From: Lichenostomus cassidix
Lineage: Eukaryota; Chordata; Aves; Passeriformes; Meliphagidae
Assembly (NCBI GenBank): GCA_008360975.2
Contig: CM039210.1
Span: 10,294,293-10,358,292, forward strand
Reading direction: 5' to 3'
DNA length: 64,000 nt
Part shown: piece by piece, positions 1-12,300 of the stretch
Position numbering within the stretch: the stretch's first letter is position 1
Layout: the number at the start of each line of letters is the position of its first letter
The notes under the pieces: model-generated
What the model was told of the DNA's origin: nothing
Databases searched by the model: none
Seen by the model: the letters and a program-made list of their open reading frames with translations, nothing else
Program-made: the position numbers and the translations under genes

Positions 1-1519
1 TACTTGCCCCCATACCTTCTCTGAAAGCACTCTAGCACCTCTTGTTCTGAATTTTTCCAGGTGCCAGAGGAATTGCAGTAGCCTGAATGAAAGGTGTTTC
101 TAGGTGCACCATTGTGTTATCCTATAGAAAGGCTAGCTGGTTCCATGGAGGTAAAATTTAGTGTTGTTGGCTGAAATTTAAAAAAAAAAAAAAAAGAGAG
201 TAAAGGGCAATTCTTTAATGGTTCATAATGTTTAAGCGTGATTGTATTTCAAATAATTCAGCATTGGGTTTTCTACATCCTAATTTTTATAGAAGTAATG
301 AATAACTGAAAGGTAAAGAGAAGGGACAGGTAGGAGGAAACAAAACAACCAGTCCTTATTTAAAAGGGAATAAACTTTAACAGCATGATTGATATTTTCT
401 TACAAGCACGCTGAGTGTTCAGTTTCTTAGCCTTTTTTGTAATGTACAAGTCCATGTGAGATCCTGAACCTCAAATCACAACAGTTCTTATCAATAAATT
501 ATGTTGGAGGTGGTCACTTCTCAAAGTAAGTTATAAAAGATGGTATTCTGGTAATTTAATGATACTTCTATTTTGATAGTTTCATACATTTAACAGAAAA
601 ACTTCATTTGTTATTATCTTGGTTATGAGCAGCCTTAAATAACTTTGAAACTGAAGAACAACATAGAAAAAAATTATAGTGTAACTGTCAAGGGGGAAGA
701 AGGGAATTGTGTAGGTTAGAAGTTACAAGGAAGTTGGGTTTTTTAGGACTGCTGCAAAAGTCAGAAGGAACATTCTAGGAAACTTTCAGGTCATTCTAGA
801 ATGTCAATGTAATCCAGAAGGAAAGGATTATTACATAAGTTTAGGATAGACCAAAATAAAATTATTTTGGGCTAATATCTAGGGCTGATTATTAAAGAAA
901 AAATTCAAATAGTGTGACAGGAAGTGAGGAATTGGAGAGAAATAGCTGAAGACTTACCAAAAATATGTAGTATACTTTTTATTTGCTTTATAACTTTTTA
1001 AAACTAAACTTGTTACTAAGGGAAAGAGTCACAGATAGTCATCTAGGTTGAATTGCTATGACAAGGATCCTTGAAAACACATAGCATAATTTCAGTGCAA
1101 ACCAGAGAATTCTTAAATTGTGATGCTTTGCAAGGCTTGGGGGAAAGGTTGGGAAGAGGATATATGGAATTTCAATAATGCCAAGGTGGATTTTGGACTA
1201 AAAGGAAATTGCACTTGTGGCAAGATCAAACTTTGAATCCCATCAATAGGAGGAAGGCATTAGCAAACTAGATTTAGTGCAGAGAAGAGCAGTGGAATAA
1301 CTGAAACTGGAAGGATTGCATTGGAAAGGTAGAATGTTAATAAACAATAGTAATAAACTTAGCTGCTTGAGTAAACTAATAAAAGTGTGATCGATCGTGT
1401 TCAGTATTTAAAAAGAATAAACTCATAAAACTCATAGAACCATGGTCATAAGTAGGAGCAACAGATAAATGTTTAAACTGAATATCAGGAAAATGTCCCA
1501 AGTATTATTCTAAGTAGGT
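1..1519. other. UBAP2 intron, no feature seen
   Basis: AT-rich sequence with no exon-like frame, tandem repeat or recognised element. It is inferred to be UBAP2 intron because exon 1 of the window starts in mid-codon at 6257. Confidence 0.5.
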
Positions 1520-4500
1520 TCAGTCTCCCAAAGGTGGTGGGGAAGCAATGGATCCCTTACCCTCTCACCACCAGGCAGGAGGAGGGGACCTTAGCGATGG
1601 AGGGGAGTGGAAACAGGGTTCTGCTCGAGGTGGCAGGCAAATCCCCTCCTGACCTACCTCACCTCCCCAGGTGCCCTTATACAATAGGTGTGAGGCCCTG
1701 GAATATGAAGACGAGGGAAATGAGGACCAGGAAAATGAGAATGCAGATGAAGGTGGTTTTGGGATGGAGGGGTTACCTAGGGCAAGGCAGCCTACCCCCC
1801 CCATCATGACCTCCTCAATTAAGAAAATAAGAAAGATAGTAGTCATTGGTGACTCCCTTTTGAGAGGAATGGAGGGCCTGGTATGCTGACCAGACCCAAC
1901 CCATAGGGAGGTGTGCTGTCCCCCTGGGGCCTGGGTAAGGGATATCACAAAATGTCGCAGTTTGACCCTGACTAAATGCCAGGCACTTCTGCTCTCTCCT
2001 GCTGCAGACGTGCAGGAGAGGGGAAAGAAAAAAGACTGTAAAAACACACACCAATCTCATGAGTTAAGTGAGATAGGACACTGGTAGGAGGACGCACAGA
2101 AGACAGGGCAGACAGGCTTTAAACTTAAAGTTGCAAAGTGATTTAATTACCTAACCGAGTTGGAGGATAAATGAGAGGTAACAATAAACTTTTCATACAC
2201 TATTTTGTTCACTCACCCCCCTCCCTCTTATGAACCCATTTTTTATTCAACCCCTTTCGTCTTTTTAACCAACAGGTCGGGTAGGGGGGCAGGGTGTGGG
2301 GTATTTTCTCAGTCTACAGAGCAGGTCCATAAATCTATTCATCACCACAATTCTTCTACTACAAATACTCTTTATCTCTACTTATATCTCTCTCTCTTCA
2401 GACAGTTTCTCTGCTCTCACCCCCTCCCTCTTAAGAAGCAGTCTCTCCGCTCACCCCCCCTTCCCTCTTTCCAAACCAACAGCACAGGCAGGGGGCAGGG
2501 TAAGGGGTTTGTTCTCTGGTCAGTCCATCAGGGAGAGAGGTCCTCTACTTACCCATGGGGTCCCTCCCACGAGAGACAGTCCTCTGGGAACTTCTTTGGC
2601 GTGAGTCCAATCTCACGAGCAACATCCTGCCCGAATTCTGCTGCAACATGAGTTCTTTTGTCCATAAGGTGCTGTGCAGACTCTCCCAAGCTGAGGCCAG
2701 GCTGCTTCCATCCCAGGAGCAAGGCTTTTCTCTCCCTTGCAAGGCCTTTGTAGCTTTAACTCTTTCGATGAGACTCCAACTGCATCACAGCTTTCTCCAG
2801 GCATCCACCTGCTCCTCTGGCATGGGCTGTGGGTAGAATTTCTGCATTCTTGTGGACTCCATGGGCTGCAGGGGGACCTCCTGCTCCCCCCATGGTCTTC
2901 ACCATGGCTAGCAGAGGGTTTTCAGTTCCGGCGCCTGGAGCACCTCCTCCCCCACCTTCTTCACTGACCTTGGTGTCTCCATGTTGTTTTCCCTTCACAT
3001 ATTTTTACCTCCACCTCCTCCTCTTCTAACTACAAAGAAGTGCATACCTACCTCGTTTTGAATTTTTCTTAAATATGTTTTCACAGAGGCGTAACCAGCA
3101 CCTCTAATTGGCCCACATTTGTCCGGCAGCATGTCCATCACTTTCAGAGCCATCAGAGATTGGCTCTGCTGGACTTGATGAAAAACTTCCAGAACTTTCA
3201 CTCAGGACACACAGGAGCCATCTTTGTGCCACTCCCCACCCCTCAGACACTTCCTCAGGCCTACTACGACAGCTTTTGAGGGGTTTAAATCTCTCTTAGA
3301 TGTTAAAGATACCTTTCTGATGTTTTGGGCCAATCAAAACCACCACACCAAGAAACTTCCCAGCCTGGTATGGCCCACTGACTTACCTGCTACTGGTTTT
3401 CCAGGTGGGTACCGATGAAGTCCCAACAAGATGTCTGCAGACAATCAAGAGGGACGTCAGGTCCTTGGGATGACTGGTCGAGGGATCTGAAGCACAAGTA
3501 GTGTTCTCTTCTGTCCTGCCAGTTGCAGGGAATGATGGGGCAAGAAACAGGAAATTCATGCAGATTAACACATGGCTTTGAGACTGGTGTTACCAGCAGA
3601 ATGTTGCGGTTTTTGATCATGGGTCAGTTTATACAACACCAAGCTTTCTGGCAACAGATGGGGTCCACCTGTCTCAAAAGGGAAAAAGAATCTTAGCTCA
3701 GGAGTTTGCAAGGCTCATTGAGAGAGCTTTAAACTAGATTGGAAGGGAGATGGACGGGACAGGGCCAGGCTTGACAGATAAAGTGTGGGAAGGGGAGAAC
3801 TATAGTGACCACCCAAGTAGCAAAAGGAGACTTAAGAGGGGATGCCTCGAGCAAGCACAAGCAGCCAAAGACGTAACCACAAGACAAGACTATGGGGCAT
3901 TCCCTTGCACCCCCACTGGGACATCGACACACTCAAATACCTCTATAAAGTGCCTGTTCAGCAACACATGCAGTATGAGGAACAAACAGGAGGAACTGGA
4001 GATCTGTGTGTAGTCACAGGGCTTTCATCTCATTGCAATTGTAGAGACATGGTGGGATAGCTCGCATGACTGCAATGTTGTCATGAAGGGCCACGCCCTG
4101 TTTAGGAGACACAGACCGGGAAGGTGCAGTGGTGGAGTTGCCCTCTGTGTGAGGCTACACTTGGAATGTATGGAGCTCTGTCTTGGGATGGATGATGAGC
4201 AAGTCGAGAGCTTATAGGTTAAGATAAAAGGCAGGCTAGTAACGGTGACACTGTTGTGGGTGTGTGCTACAGGCTGCCTGAACAGGAGGAAGGATTGGAT
4301 GAGGCCTTCTACAGGCACCTTAAAGTAGCCTCTAAGTTACAGGCCCCAGTTCTTGTGGGGGACTTTAACTACCCTGACATTTACTGGAGAAGCAAGACAG
4401 TGAAGCACAAACAGTCCAGGAGGATCTTGGGAAGCACTGATGACAACTTCCTGTCACAGGTAGTGGAGGATCCCACAAGGAATGGTGTACTGCTTGACCT

Positions 4501-5512
4501 TATACTAACAAACAGGGAAGGCCTTGTTGGAGATGTGAAGGTTGGGGGTAGCCTTGGCTGCAGTGACCACAAGATTGTGGAGTTCAGTATTGGGCAAGGA
4601 GGAAGAGGGCAGCAGGGAAGGGAGGTCCAAGAGAACCGGTCACTGTTCAAGCACCACTTCCTCCAGACTCAAGAATGCTGCATCACAATCAGCAAGAAGT
4701 CAGGCAAAGGGGGCAAGAGACCTGTGTGGATGAATAAACTGTCATTGCTCAAGCATAAGCAGGAAACACACAGGAAATGGAAGCAGGGTCAGGCCACTTG
4801 GAATGAATATAGAGAGGTTGTCAGAGTAAGTAAAAATGAGACGAGGAAGGCCAAGGCCTATCTGGAATTAAATCTGGCCAAGGATGTTAAGGACAATAAG
4901 AAGGGCTCCTTCAAATACAGCAATAACAAAAGGAAAACTAAGGATAATGTGGGCCTGTTAGTAAATCCAGGGGGGACCCCAGTGACAGAGGACATAGAGA
5001 AGGCAGTTACTGAATGCTGCCTTTGTATCAGTCCGCACTGACAAGACCAGCCTTCGGGGATCTCTGACCCAGGAGACCAGGGTAAAGGAATGGTGGGAGG
5101 AAGACATTCCCTTGGTCAAGGAGGATTGGGTCAGAGAACACCTAGGCAAACTGGACATCCACAAGTCTCATAGGCCTTGACAGGGTGCATCCAGGAGTGC
5201 TGAGAGAGCTGGCAGACACCATAGCGAGGCCCCTCATGATCATCTTTGAAAGGTCATGGAGATCAAGAGAGGTGCCTGAGGACTGGAAGAAAGCAATTGT
5301 CACCCTGGTCTTCAAAAGGGGCAAGAAGGAGGACCCAGGGAGCTACCGGCCAGTCAGCCCCACCTCAATCCCTAGAAAGGTGATGGCAGGCCTCATTCCT
5401 GGAGGCCATCTCTACCCATATGGAGGACAAGAAGGTGATCTGGAACAGTCAACATGGATTCACTAAAGGGAAATCAAGCTTGACTAGCCTGATTGCCTTC
5501 TGCAGTAAAACA
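1520..5512 (+). mobile_element. CR1 LINE, 5' and middle part, split by an LTR
   Basis: A long CR1 copy. The ORF1 part at about 1671-1889 includes VVIGDSLLRG, the GDSL-type start of the CR1 ORF1 esterase domain. ORF1 resumes after a nested LTR at 3348 and runs to about 3735. ORF2 follows: an endonuclease part at about 3960-4610, with VGDFNYPDIYW and CSDHKIVEF, and then the start of reverse transcriptase at about 5185-5500 (PEDWKKA, PGSYRPVS, HGFTKGKSS). It breaks off near 5512, before the RT catalytic motif. Several frame breaks make it inactive. Confidence 0.85.
1953..3347 (-). mobile_element. solo LTR, 1.4 kb family (copy 1)
   Basis: Reads TGTCGCAG at the left end and CCACCACA at the right. 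CR1 sequence stops at its left edge (gatatcac) and resumes at its right edge (ccaagaaacttccc), so this is an insertion. The target duplication is degraded (caaaa / ccaag). It is closely similar along its length to the copy at 21910 and, inverted, to the one at 14993. No retroviral coding region is attached. Confidence 0.82.
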
Positions 5513-6256
5513 ACTGCCAGGATGGATCAGGTTTTTGCATCTGTAGGATTGTTTCTTGTAGTTTTCCTGTTGCTGAATGCTGTGGGCTGTGTGCTCTGCT
5601 CCAGTGTTTGCCAAATAAACTCTGCCACAAGTTATGGGATAAAGTGTCTTGCAACTACAGTGGAAGCTGATTGAATCTTCTGCTGGCATTATATGAATTA
5701 TATATGTTTTAAAAGAAAATTGCTCTCTCAGGGGAAGATATTGGGCTTACTTTGCACTGAGGAGAGAGTTAAGACATTGGAAAGGAGCCTCCAGAGGTGT
5801 AGTTTAGGTCTTGAATTTGAGTATGTTGACAGTAGGATTATGGATGGTCGAGGAGGTGGTGTGGTCATGTTTTGTTCAAGCTCTCTATGAATTTGCATGA
5901 AACTGGGAGATCCCATGGGAGGGTTGAGTAACCTCTCACTGTCATAGGAGGAAGTTCTTCCTATGTTTGCGATTAATCACTGGGTGGAGATGTGTTCATA
6001 CAAATTACGTCTGGTACCATGGTGGCTAAGAAATACCTGAAATCAGAAATTAAATGGGAAAATAAACAAACCCACCTCCCAAAATTGTAAATCTGCAAAA
6101 CAGTTGTCTAGAGTTTCCCATGTTTCCAACCACTATCTCCCTGCTTTGTGTTCCATGAATAATGAAAACAGGATTGCTTATAAAGCAGAATGGTTGAAAT
6201 ATGACATCGTGCTTTTAGCTTGTAACTGTTTTCTTTCCTTCCTCTAATTCCAATAG
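5513..6256. other. UBAP2 intron
   Basis: Non-coding. An aataaa at about 5620 within sequence unlike CR1 may be the end of an old LTR fragment, but I see no terminal motifs. Nothing else is recognised up to the exon acceptor. Confidence 0.4.
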
Positions 6257-6309
6257 GAGCATGGAAAAACTCAGTAGAAGAATGGACTGCAGAAGATTGG
6301 AATGAAGAT
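6257..6309 (+). CDS. UBAP2: UBAP2 exon 1 of window
   Basis: 53 bp. Acceptor ccaatag and donor gtaagt. It starts with two bases completing a Gly codon and reads [17 protein letters not shown], a segment conserved just after the RGG-rich part of UBAP2. It ends on a codon boundary. Confidence 0.9.
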
Positions 6310-9300
6310 GTAAGTGTGCCTTGTTAGGTAGACCGAGTGATTATTTACCCTATTCAGAGTTTCTGTGTTGTCTTCAAAAACTACATGTTTGAAATAATAC
6401 TTTGTATGCATGCAGTGATATTTCTTATTGTGCTTTTTGCTGCAATTCCTGTTTAAAGCATATATATTTAGATGAGCTTATTTTTAGAATAAAATTGAAT
6501 CAAGAAATATTAATTTATTTTTTCTGGGTGTACAATACATAGATAATAAAAATTTAAGTTTTATCCCAAATTAAGTATTTGTGAATTATAATTCTCCACT
6601 GCTCAATGCAAAGTACAGTACCTGTTGTTCTAAAATAACATGTATGGTGAGGAAAGAGCTGAGAAATAGAGAAACAGCCTTTTAAATTGGAAATATGCTT
6701 GAGCCGAATCTTCTTTGTTTTGGTCAGTACATAGAGTTGCAGGCTAGAAGCATTATGCAGAGGACAGAGTTGTGTTCCAGAAAGATGGGATTAAAATATG
6801 TTGTATTAGCAGGAAGGGAAGGAAATGAAGGGAGGAATTGTGGTGGTACTCATTTTTTCATGACCCAGTGTAGTGCTAGGGGACAGCACATGAAACACTT
6901 GAACTTTGCCTCTGAGTAGTAAGTGATTTGCTCTCAGTCAGACCTTCTGCATCCTGCTTAAATCAAATGTTTCATAGAAGAATTCCAATCAGATAATCAT
7001 GTGCAGGGACATACATGCTTTCAGTAGAGCTTCTGTGGGATGGCAGATGAAATTGCCTCATGTCTGTGATGTCCTTTAAACTGGGCTGCTAGCAATTAAA
7101 AATGCACTATTTCCTGGAAGAGCTACATTCAAATGTCACATTCTAAAGGGATTCTTTGTGCATGTTTGAATAGGTCAGTTATTCTTTAGTCTAAATACAG
7201 AGCTACACCAAAGTAGTTAAGGGTGATTTTGTGCAAATTTAATTTAAAATATAACTATTATTCAGTCATATCTCTGCCTTGTTAAACCAAACCTGTGCTG
7301 GTTTAAGACTTAATCTGGTTTGCAAGTATTACTGTCAATAGAAATTAATTAGCCATAGGAAGTTGTAGTTGTTTAACTACTATTTTTCTAAAAAGAAAAG
7401 CTATTAAAAAAAATCCCAAACAGAAAACAACCAACCCCCCCTTCAAACCAAAATCACCCCCTTTCCCCCCCAAAATCCCAACCAACCAGCTCCCCCTCCC
7501 TAGCTACCTGTGCAAGTATCTATCTTTATTGTAACTGCATGATGGAAGCAGTACAGTTTTCTGCTGTGGATGGTTTGACTTGTTATACTAGTATAAGCAA
7601 TTACGCAGTTCTCCCTTTATTGTTTTCAAACTCATGTTTGCAGAGCAATCTGTTTAAGATGGTTTTACCACCCCTAGCAGAAGTGCCAAGAAGGAACCAT
7701 GAATGCTAGTTCACTGTACATACTTGAGTGCAAACCTGCCTCCACAGGTGATGTGAGCTGAAATGTAAAACAGAGGTACATTTAATGAGTGGGAATGGTT
7801 AAATGTGTTAGACTTCTGCAACAAGATTTATCAGAGCTACTCTATGGAGTCCTAAATTATGTCTGCACACTGATGATATACCAGCTGTCACATTAATTGC
7901 TTTCTACTTGGTATAGTTTTCAGTTAAACTATTTCCCAAACTGATGTACTTACATTAGTATACCATTCAGTGTTCAGTAGACCAAATTTCCTAACACTTT
8001 ACTAAATTGGTACTTGATTCTGCGGAGAAGACTTTGCTGAAGTTTGACTACATGTTTTTGTCTTTTTAAGCAGAGCTGCAGCATAACTGGTTGTAATGAT
8101 AGTCTGACTTTACTTATATCTTAAAAGTGCATGACCAAGATGGAATTTCTGAAGATGTCACATCACTAGTGTGAGCATGTGTATGACTAAAATAACTTTC
8201 CCCTACCTACACTTTTTCAGCTTTCTGAAACAAAAGTCTTCACTGCCTCCTCTGCTCCAGCTGAAAATCATGTGACTCCTAGGCAAAGGTAAGCTCTTCT
8301 TCCACAGTTTCCCTATACCTTAAAAACTTTCTGCTTGGTGAAGCAATGCTAGCTTGCACATATAAAATGTTGACTAAAACACAGGGCAGCCTTGGTCAGA
8401 GATTGGTCAAGCTAGTTTCAAAATTGTGAGTCTTGCTTTTGTGGGTTCCTATGTTGCCTATTATTGACTACAGAAGTGGAGCCAAACTTACCAAATCCAT
8501 GAACATAATACTGACTTCTGCCCAAAGACTGCTTACTGGCAGGAACAAAAGTAGCTGGTAAGAAAACTGTGCTACTGCTGTTGAAAAGGAAGCTCTAGCT
8601 TTGCTGTCCAGAAAATGAAAACCCTGCCCCTGTAGATGTAGAAAGTATTCAGAATGTAGTGCTTTGACAAATATGTTGACAGAAAAGCTTGTATTGCTTA
8701 CCAGGAAAATCACCTTCTTGCCATCCCAATTACTTCCCTTAACTGATAATATTTAATTCAGACAGAGAATGGAAAATATGGCAGTTGCTGCCTTTGCTTG
8801 TCTTTATCTTCACCAAATGGCTGGCCAATTATGTGGAATCAGCTGCCTGCATTAGCCTCAGAGAGCAGATTAAGGTTGTGTGATGAAGGCTTCTGTAGTT
8901 GGATAGCATGAGATCTGAAAACTAGGTGACCTAATGGTCCCAAACATCCTGATACAGCTGTACTGCTATACTTCAAACTGCAGCAAAATTTCCATTATAA
9001 CATGAGTGTGACCTGGAGGAGGCATGGTGTCAGTTGGCTTACAGTTTATATTCCATTCCTTTCCTTCTTAAAGGTGATATGGCAAGGGGGTTGGACTAGA
9101 TGATCTTCACAGGTCCCTGTCGGGGGTTGAGAACCTTTGAAAATTCTTCCCATTCCTGTTACTAAGCAACAAATAGTTGGGTGTTTTAGAGCCATCAAGT
9201 CTTTTGTAAAAGACAAAAGGTGTGCTTGGGAGGGCACGGTAAGGGAAGAGCCGGCCCTGGGAACACTCTCTCGTGGTTCAGACGCTGAGGGGAGAGGCTG

Positions 9301-12300
9301 CTCTTTTTCTGCTCTTCGCCTTGGACCAGAATGAATCCAACTGTGCCCTGTTTTTTCTCTTCTCCTGGCTGGGTGAGCTTTGATTCAACCTTTCTCCTCA
9401 AGGGGAAGGGCACGTTTTCCCCCCGGGCTGCGTTCCCTCACGGCTGCTGCCGGGAGTGTCCCGTGGCCTCTGCTGCCTGCCCCCGCCCTCTGCCGCACGA
9501 GACCGCGGCGTCTGCTGTGACTGCAGAAATCCTTGCTGCCTCGCTGGCCGGGAAGAGAGAGAGAGCCGGCGCCCGCCCCTGCTGCCCTGCTTTCTCGCTG
9601 CTCCGAGCTGTTTCGCTGTCCTGCGTGTTTCTCAGCCTGCTCGCCATCGCTGGCTGCCGGACGCTAACCTGACCCTGCGCCACAGCGCCACCTGCAGCCG
9701 CTCGGGAGTCATCGCACCTGCCCTGCCCGGCCGGGAGCTCAACAGCGCCCCTGCTGCTTGCAACCGTGATTACACCACACGGGAGAAGGCTCGGCAGCTC
9801 ACAAGTTATCTGCTATTTGGTTTTCTGGTTCTAGTTGTGGTTGCTATTATTGTTATTGTTTGTTTATAGATACTAGTAAAGAACTGACATTCCTTTTTTC
9901 CCATACCTTTGCCTGAAAGCCCTTGATTTACAAAATTAAATAATTCGGAGGGAGGGAAAAAAATCACATTCTCTGTTCTAAGGGAGGGTTCAACCTCTCT
10001 TGGCAAGACACCTGTCTTTCAAACCAAGACAGTCCCTTTCAACTCTAACTCTTCTGTGATTCTGTGATATGCTCACATGTTCATTATTTTAATGCAAATA
10101 TTCTTCCAGTGGATGTCCCTCAATTTATGTTAGAAAATATTTTAGTTCATCAGCTCAGATTCTGGTGTATTGTTTTGTGGTTTTTTGTTTTGGTTGTTTG
10201 GTTGTTTTTTTACTTGTCATAAGAAAGGCTTGGACATTAAAAAATCAATGCTAATCAAAGTGCTGGAACCAGCTCTTCAGCCCAAGCCTGTGGTATATTT
10301 AGGATAAACTTAAGTTAGAATTTTTTTAGTAGATTTCTTTTACTGTCTGAATGCTTTGCTTTTCCTTGGATAAACCTGTGTTAAACATGTGTAGGTGTTA
10401 GTAAGCCATGTTAAATGTAAGAAAATTCACATTTTTCATCCTGCTCAGGTATGTGTGGTAGAGTAATTTTGGATATGTGCCTACTATCTGAGAAACATAG
10501 CTTTTATTTCTGCTGCTCTTGTGACTTCCATACTATCACATACTCAATTGCTGCATGTGACTTCATTCTTTATTGTCTGTATACCCAACCCATACAGAGG
10601 TAGGACTTTGATCCCTTGCTCTTTTTAAAGGAATAGTGTGATATACAAAGAATGTGGATATATCAATATATATAATGGGTTGGCAAGCAGGATCAGCTTA
10701 AATACAATGTATCTTTTATGACTTGTCTCCAGTTATTTTGTTATATTAATCATAAAGGTTATTTATGTGATACATGATGTTATAAATTTGATAATGTTTT
10801 AAATGAGAGCAAAGACAATTTATATTCTAGCTGTAGTGGTAGGTTTCAGCTAGCAGAATTTTATTTTCTGGCAAAAACTTCTATTCTACCTCATTTGTAT
10901 GGCAGGCAAGCAATATTTGAAAAGACTGTTAATCATTAATAATTCTGTTGCTGATATGGCAGCTTTAGTATTAGTGCTTTCTTCAGTTTCAGCACAGTCT
11001 AATCATCATGTTTATTCCAGCCAAACTTTGCTTTGTCTTATAGCATTGATTTGGTAACACTGCTTCCAAAGCCCGAAAAGCCTGTGACCTTTACCCAAGA
11101 GACAGAAGGCAACTCATTTGAGGCTTCCCAGCAACAGACTTTTGGCCAAGCCCTAGTCTTCACAAATTCTCAACACAGCACACAGATGGCATCAGGAACT
11201 GGCAGCTCCAGTGCTGTAAACTCTTATTCTCCTCAAAGTCTGGTAAAAATATCTTATGCTTTCTAAATATTCCTAATGAGTAAATATTTCAGGTTAAGTA
11301 ACTTTTCCAGTACTGGTCATTTAATGAGATGGTTCGGTATTTATAAAATTCAGGTTGCAAATGTTGAAGGAATTCATAATTCCATTCCTTCCATTCACAC
11401 ACATACAAAAGAAAGTTTCCTTTTTTTTCTGGTTTTGCTAAGTAGTTTTTTCTCAGTTCACATGAAGTACTTGTATTAATTTTTGAGTAGAGAGCTGATG
11501 CATTTACTGCATGCTGATTTAGGATGAAATCACTTGTTTATAGTGAAGAGTTCTATGCCAGAAAACTTTGATATGTTATTTGCAAACACATATCTGACTG
11601 CTTTTTGTGAAAACCTGATTATTTCTGAGTCAATTGTGAGGGCTTGAAATTGGGCACTTGAACTGATTTTCAGAGAATAAATGCAACTATTAGTAAATGC
11701 ATGGTATTTTAAGATGCATGGATTAAAGTAAATTAAGTATTGTCATAGTCGGTGATGAAGTTGTATCAGTGATAACCAGAGAGGATCTGGCCATATGCTA
11801 CAACTGCTGATTTTTTTTATTGGTCATAAACTAAAACACAAGAAGTGACGCCTCAACATGAGGAAGAACTTCTTTACGTTGAGCGTGGCAGAGCACTGGA
11901 ACAGGCTGCCCAGGGAGGGTGTGGAGACTCCCTCTCTGGAGACGTTCAAAACCCACCTGGATGTGCCTCTGTGTCACCTGCTCTAGGTGACCCTGCCTTG
12001 GCAGGGAGTTGGACTAGATGATCTCCAGAGGTCCCTTCCAACCCTAACAATTCAGTGATTTATTAGTCATCTAGGGTGGAGGAGGTTTTGGTTGCTGCCA
12101 AATAGCAGCTGTAGGCATTGACCCTATGGTTATGGTTGTGTTCAAATTATTTATTAAATACTCAACTCCACTCTTTCCTTTTTTTTTTTTTTTTTTTTAT
12201 CTCTTGGTAGTCTGCAGTTCTTTGTTCTGGCTTTGGAGAACGTGGGTCTCCTAAATTGACAAACTCTACTGGATCCCAAATCTTGGACCAATTGAAATCT

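Noticed and set aside
3750..5041. 261-codon + strand frame as a host nuclease
   Set aside because: It is the CR1 ORF2 endonuclease with CR1 neighbours on both sides and frame breaks.
9331..9869. Open frames with a hydrophobic C-terminus (looks like a small membrane protein)
   Set aside because: They are inside the 0.9 kb solo LTR, in overlapping phases, and not conserved in frame with the other copy.
11020..11043. Alternative exon 3 acceptor after ttattccag
   Set aside because: In the phase set by exon 2 it runs into a stop; the acceptor at 11043 keeps the frame and the conserved SIDLV start.
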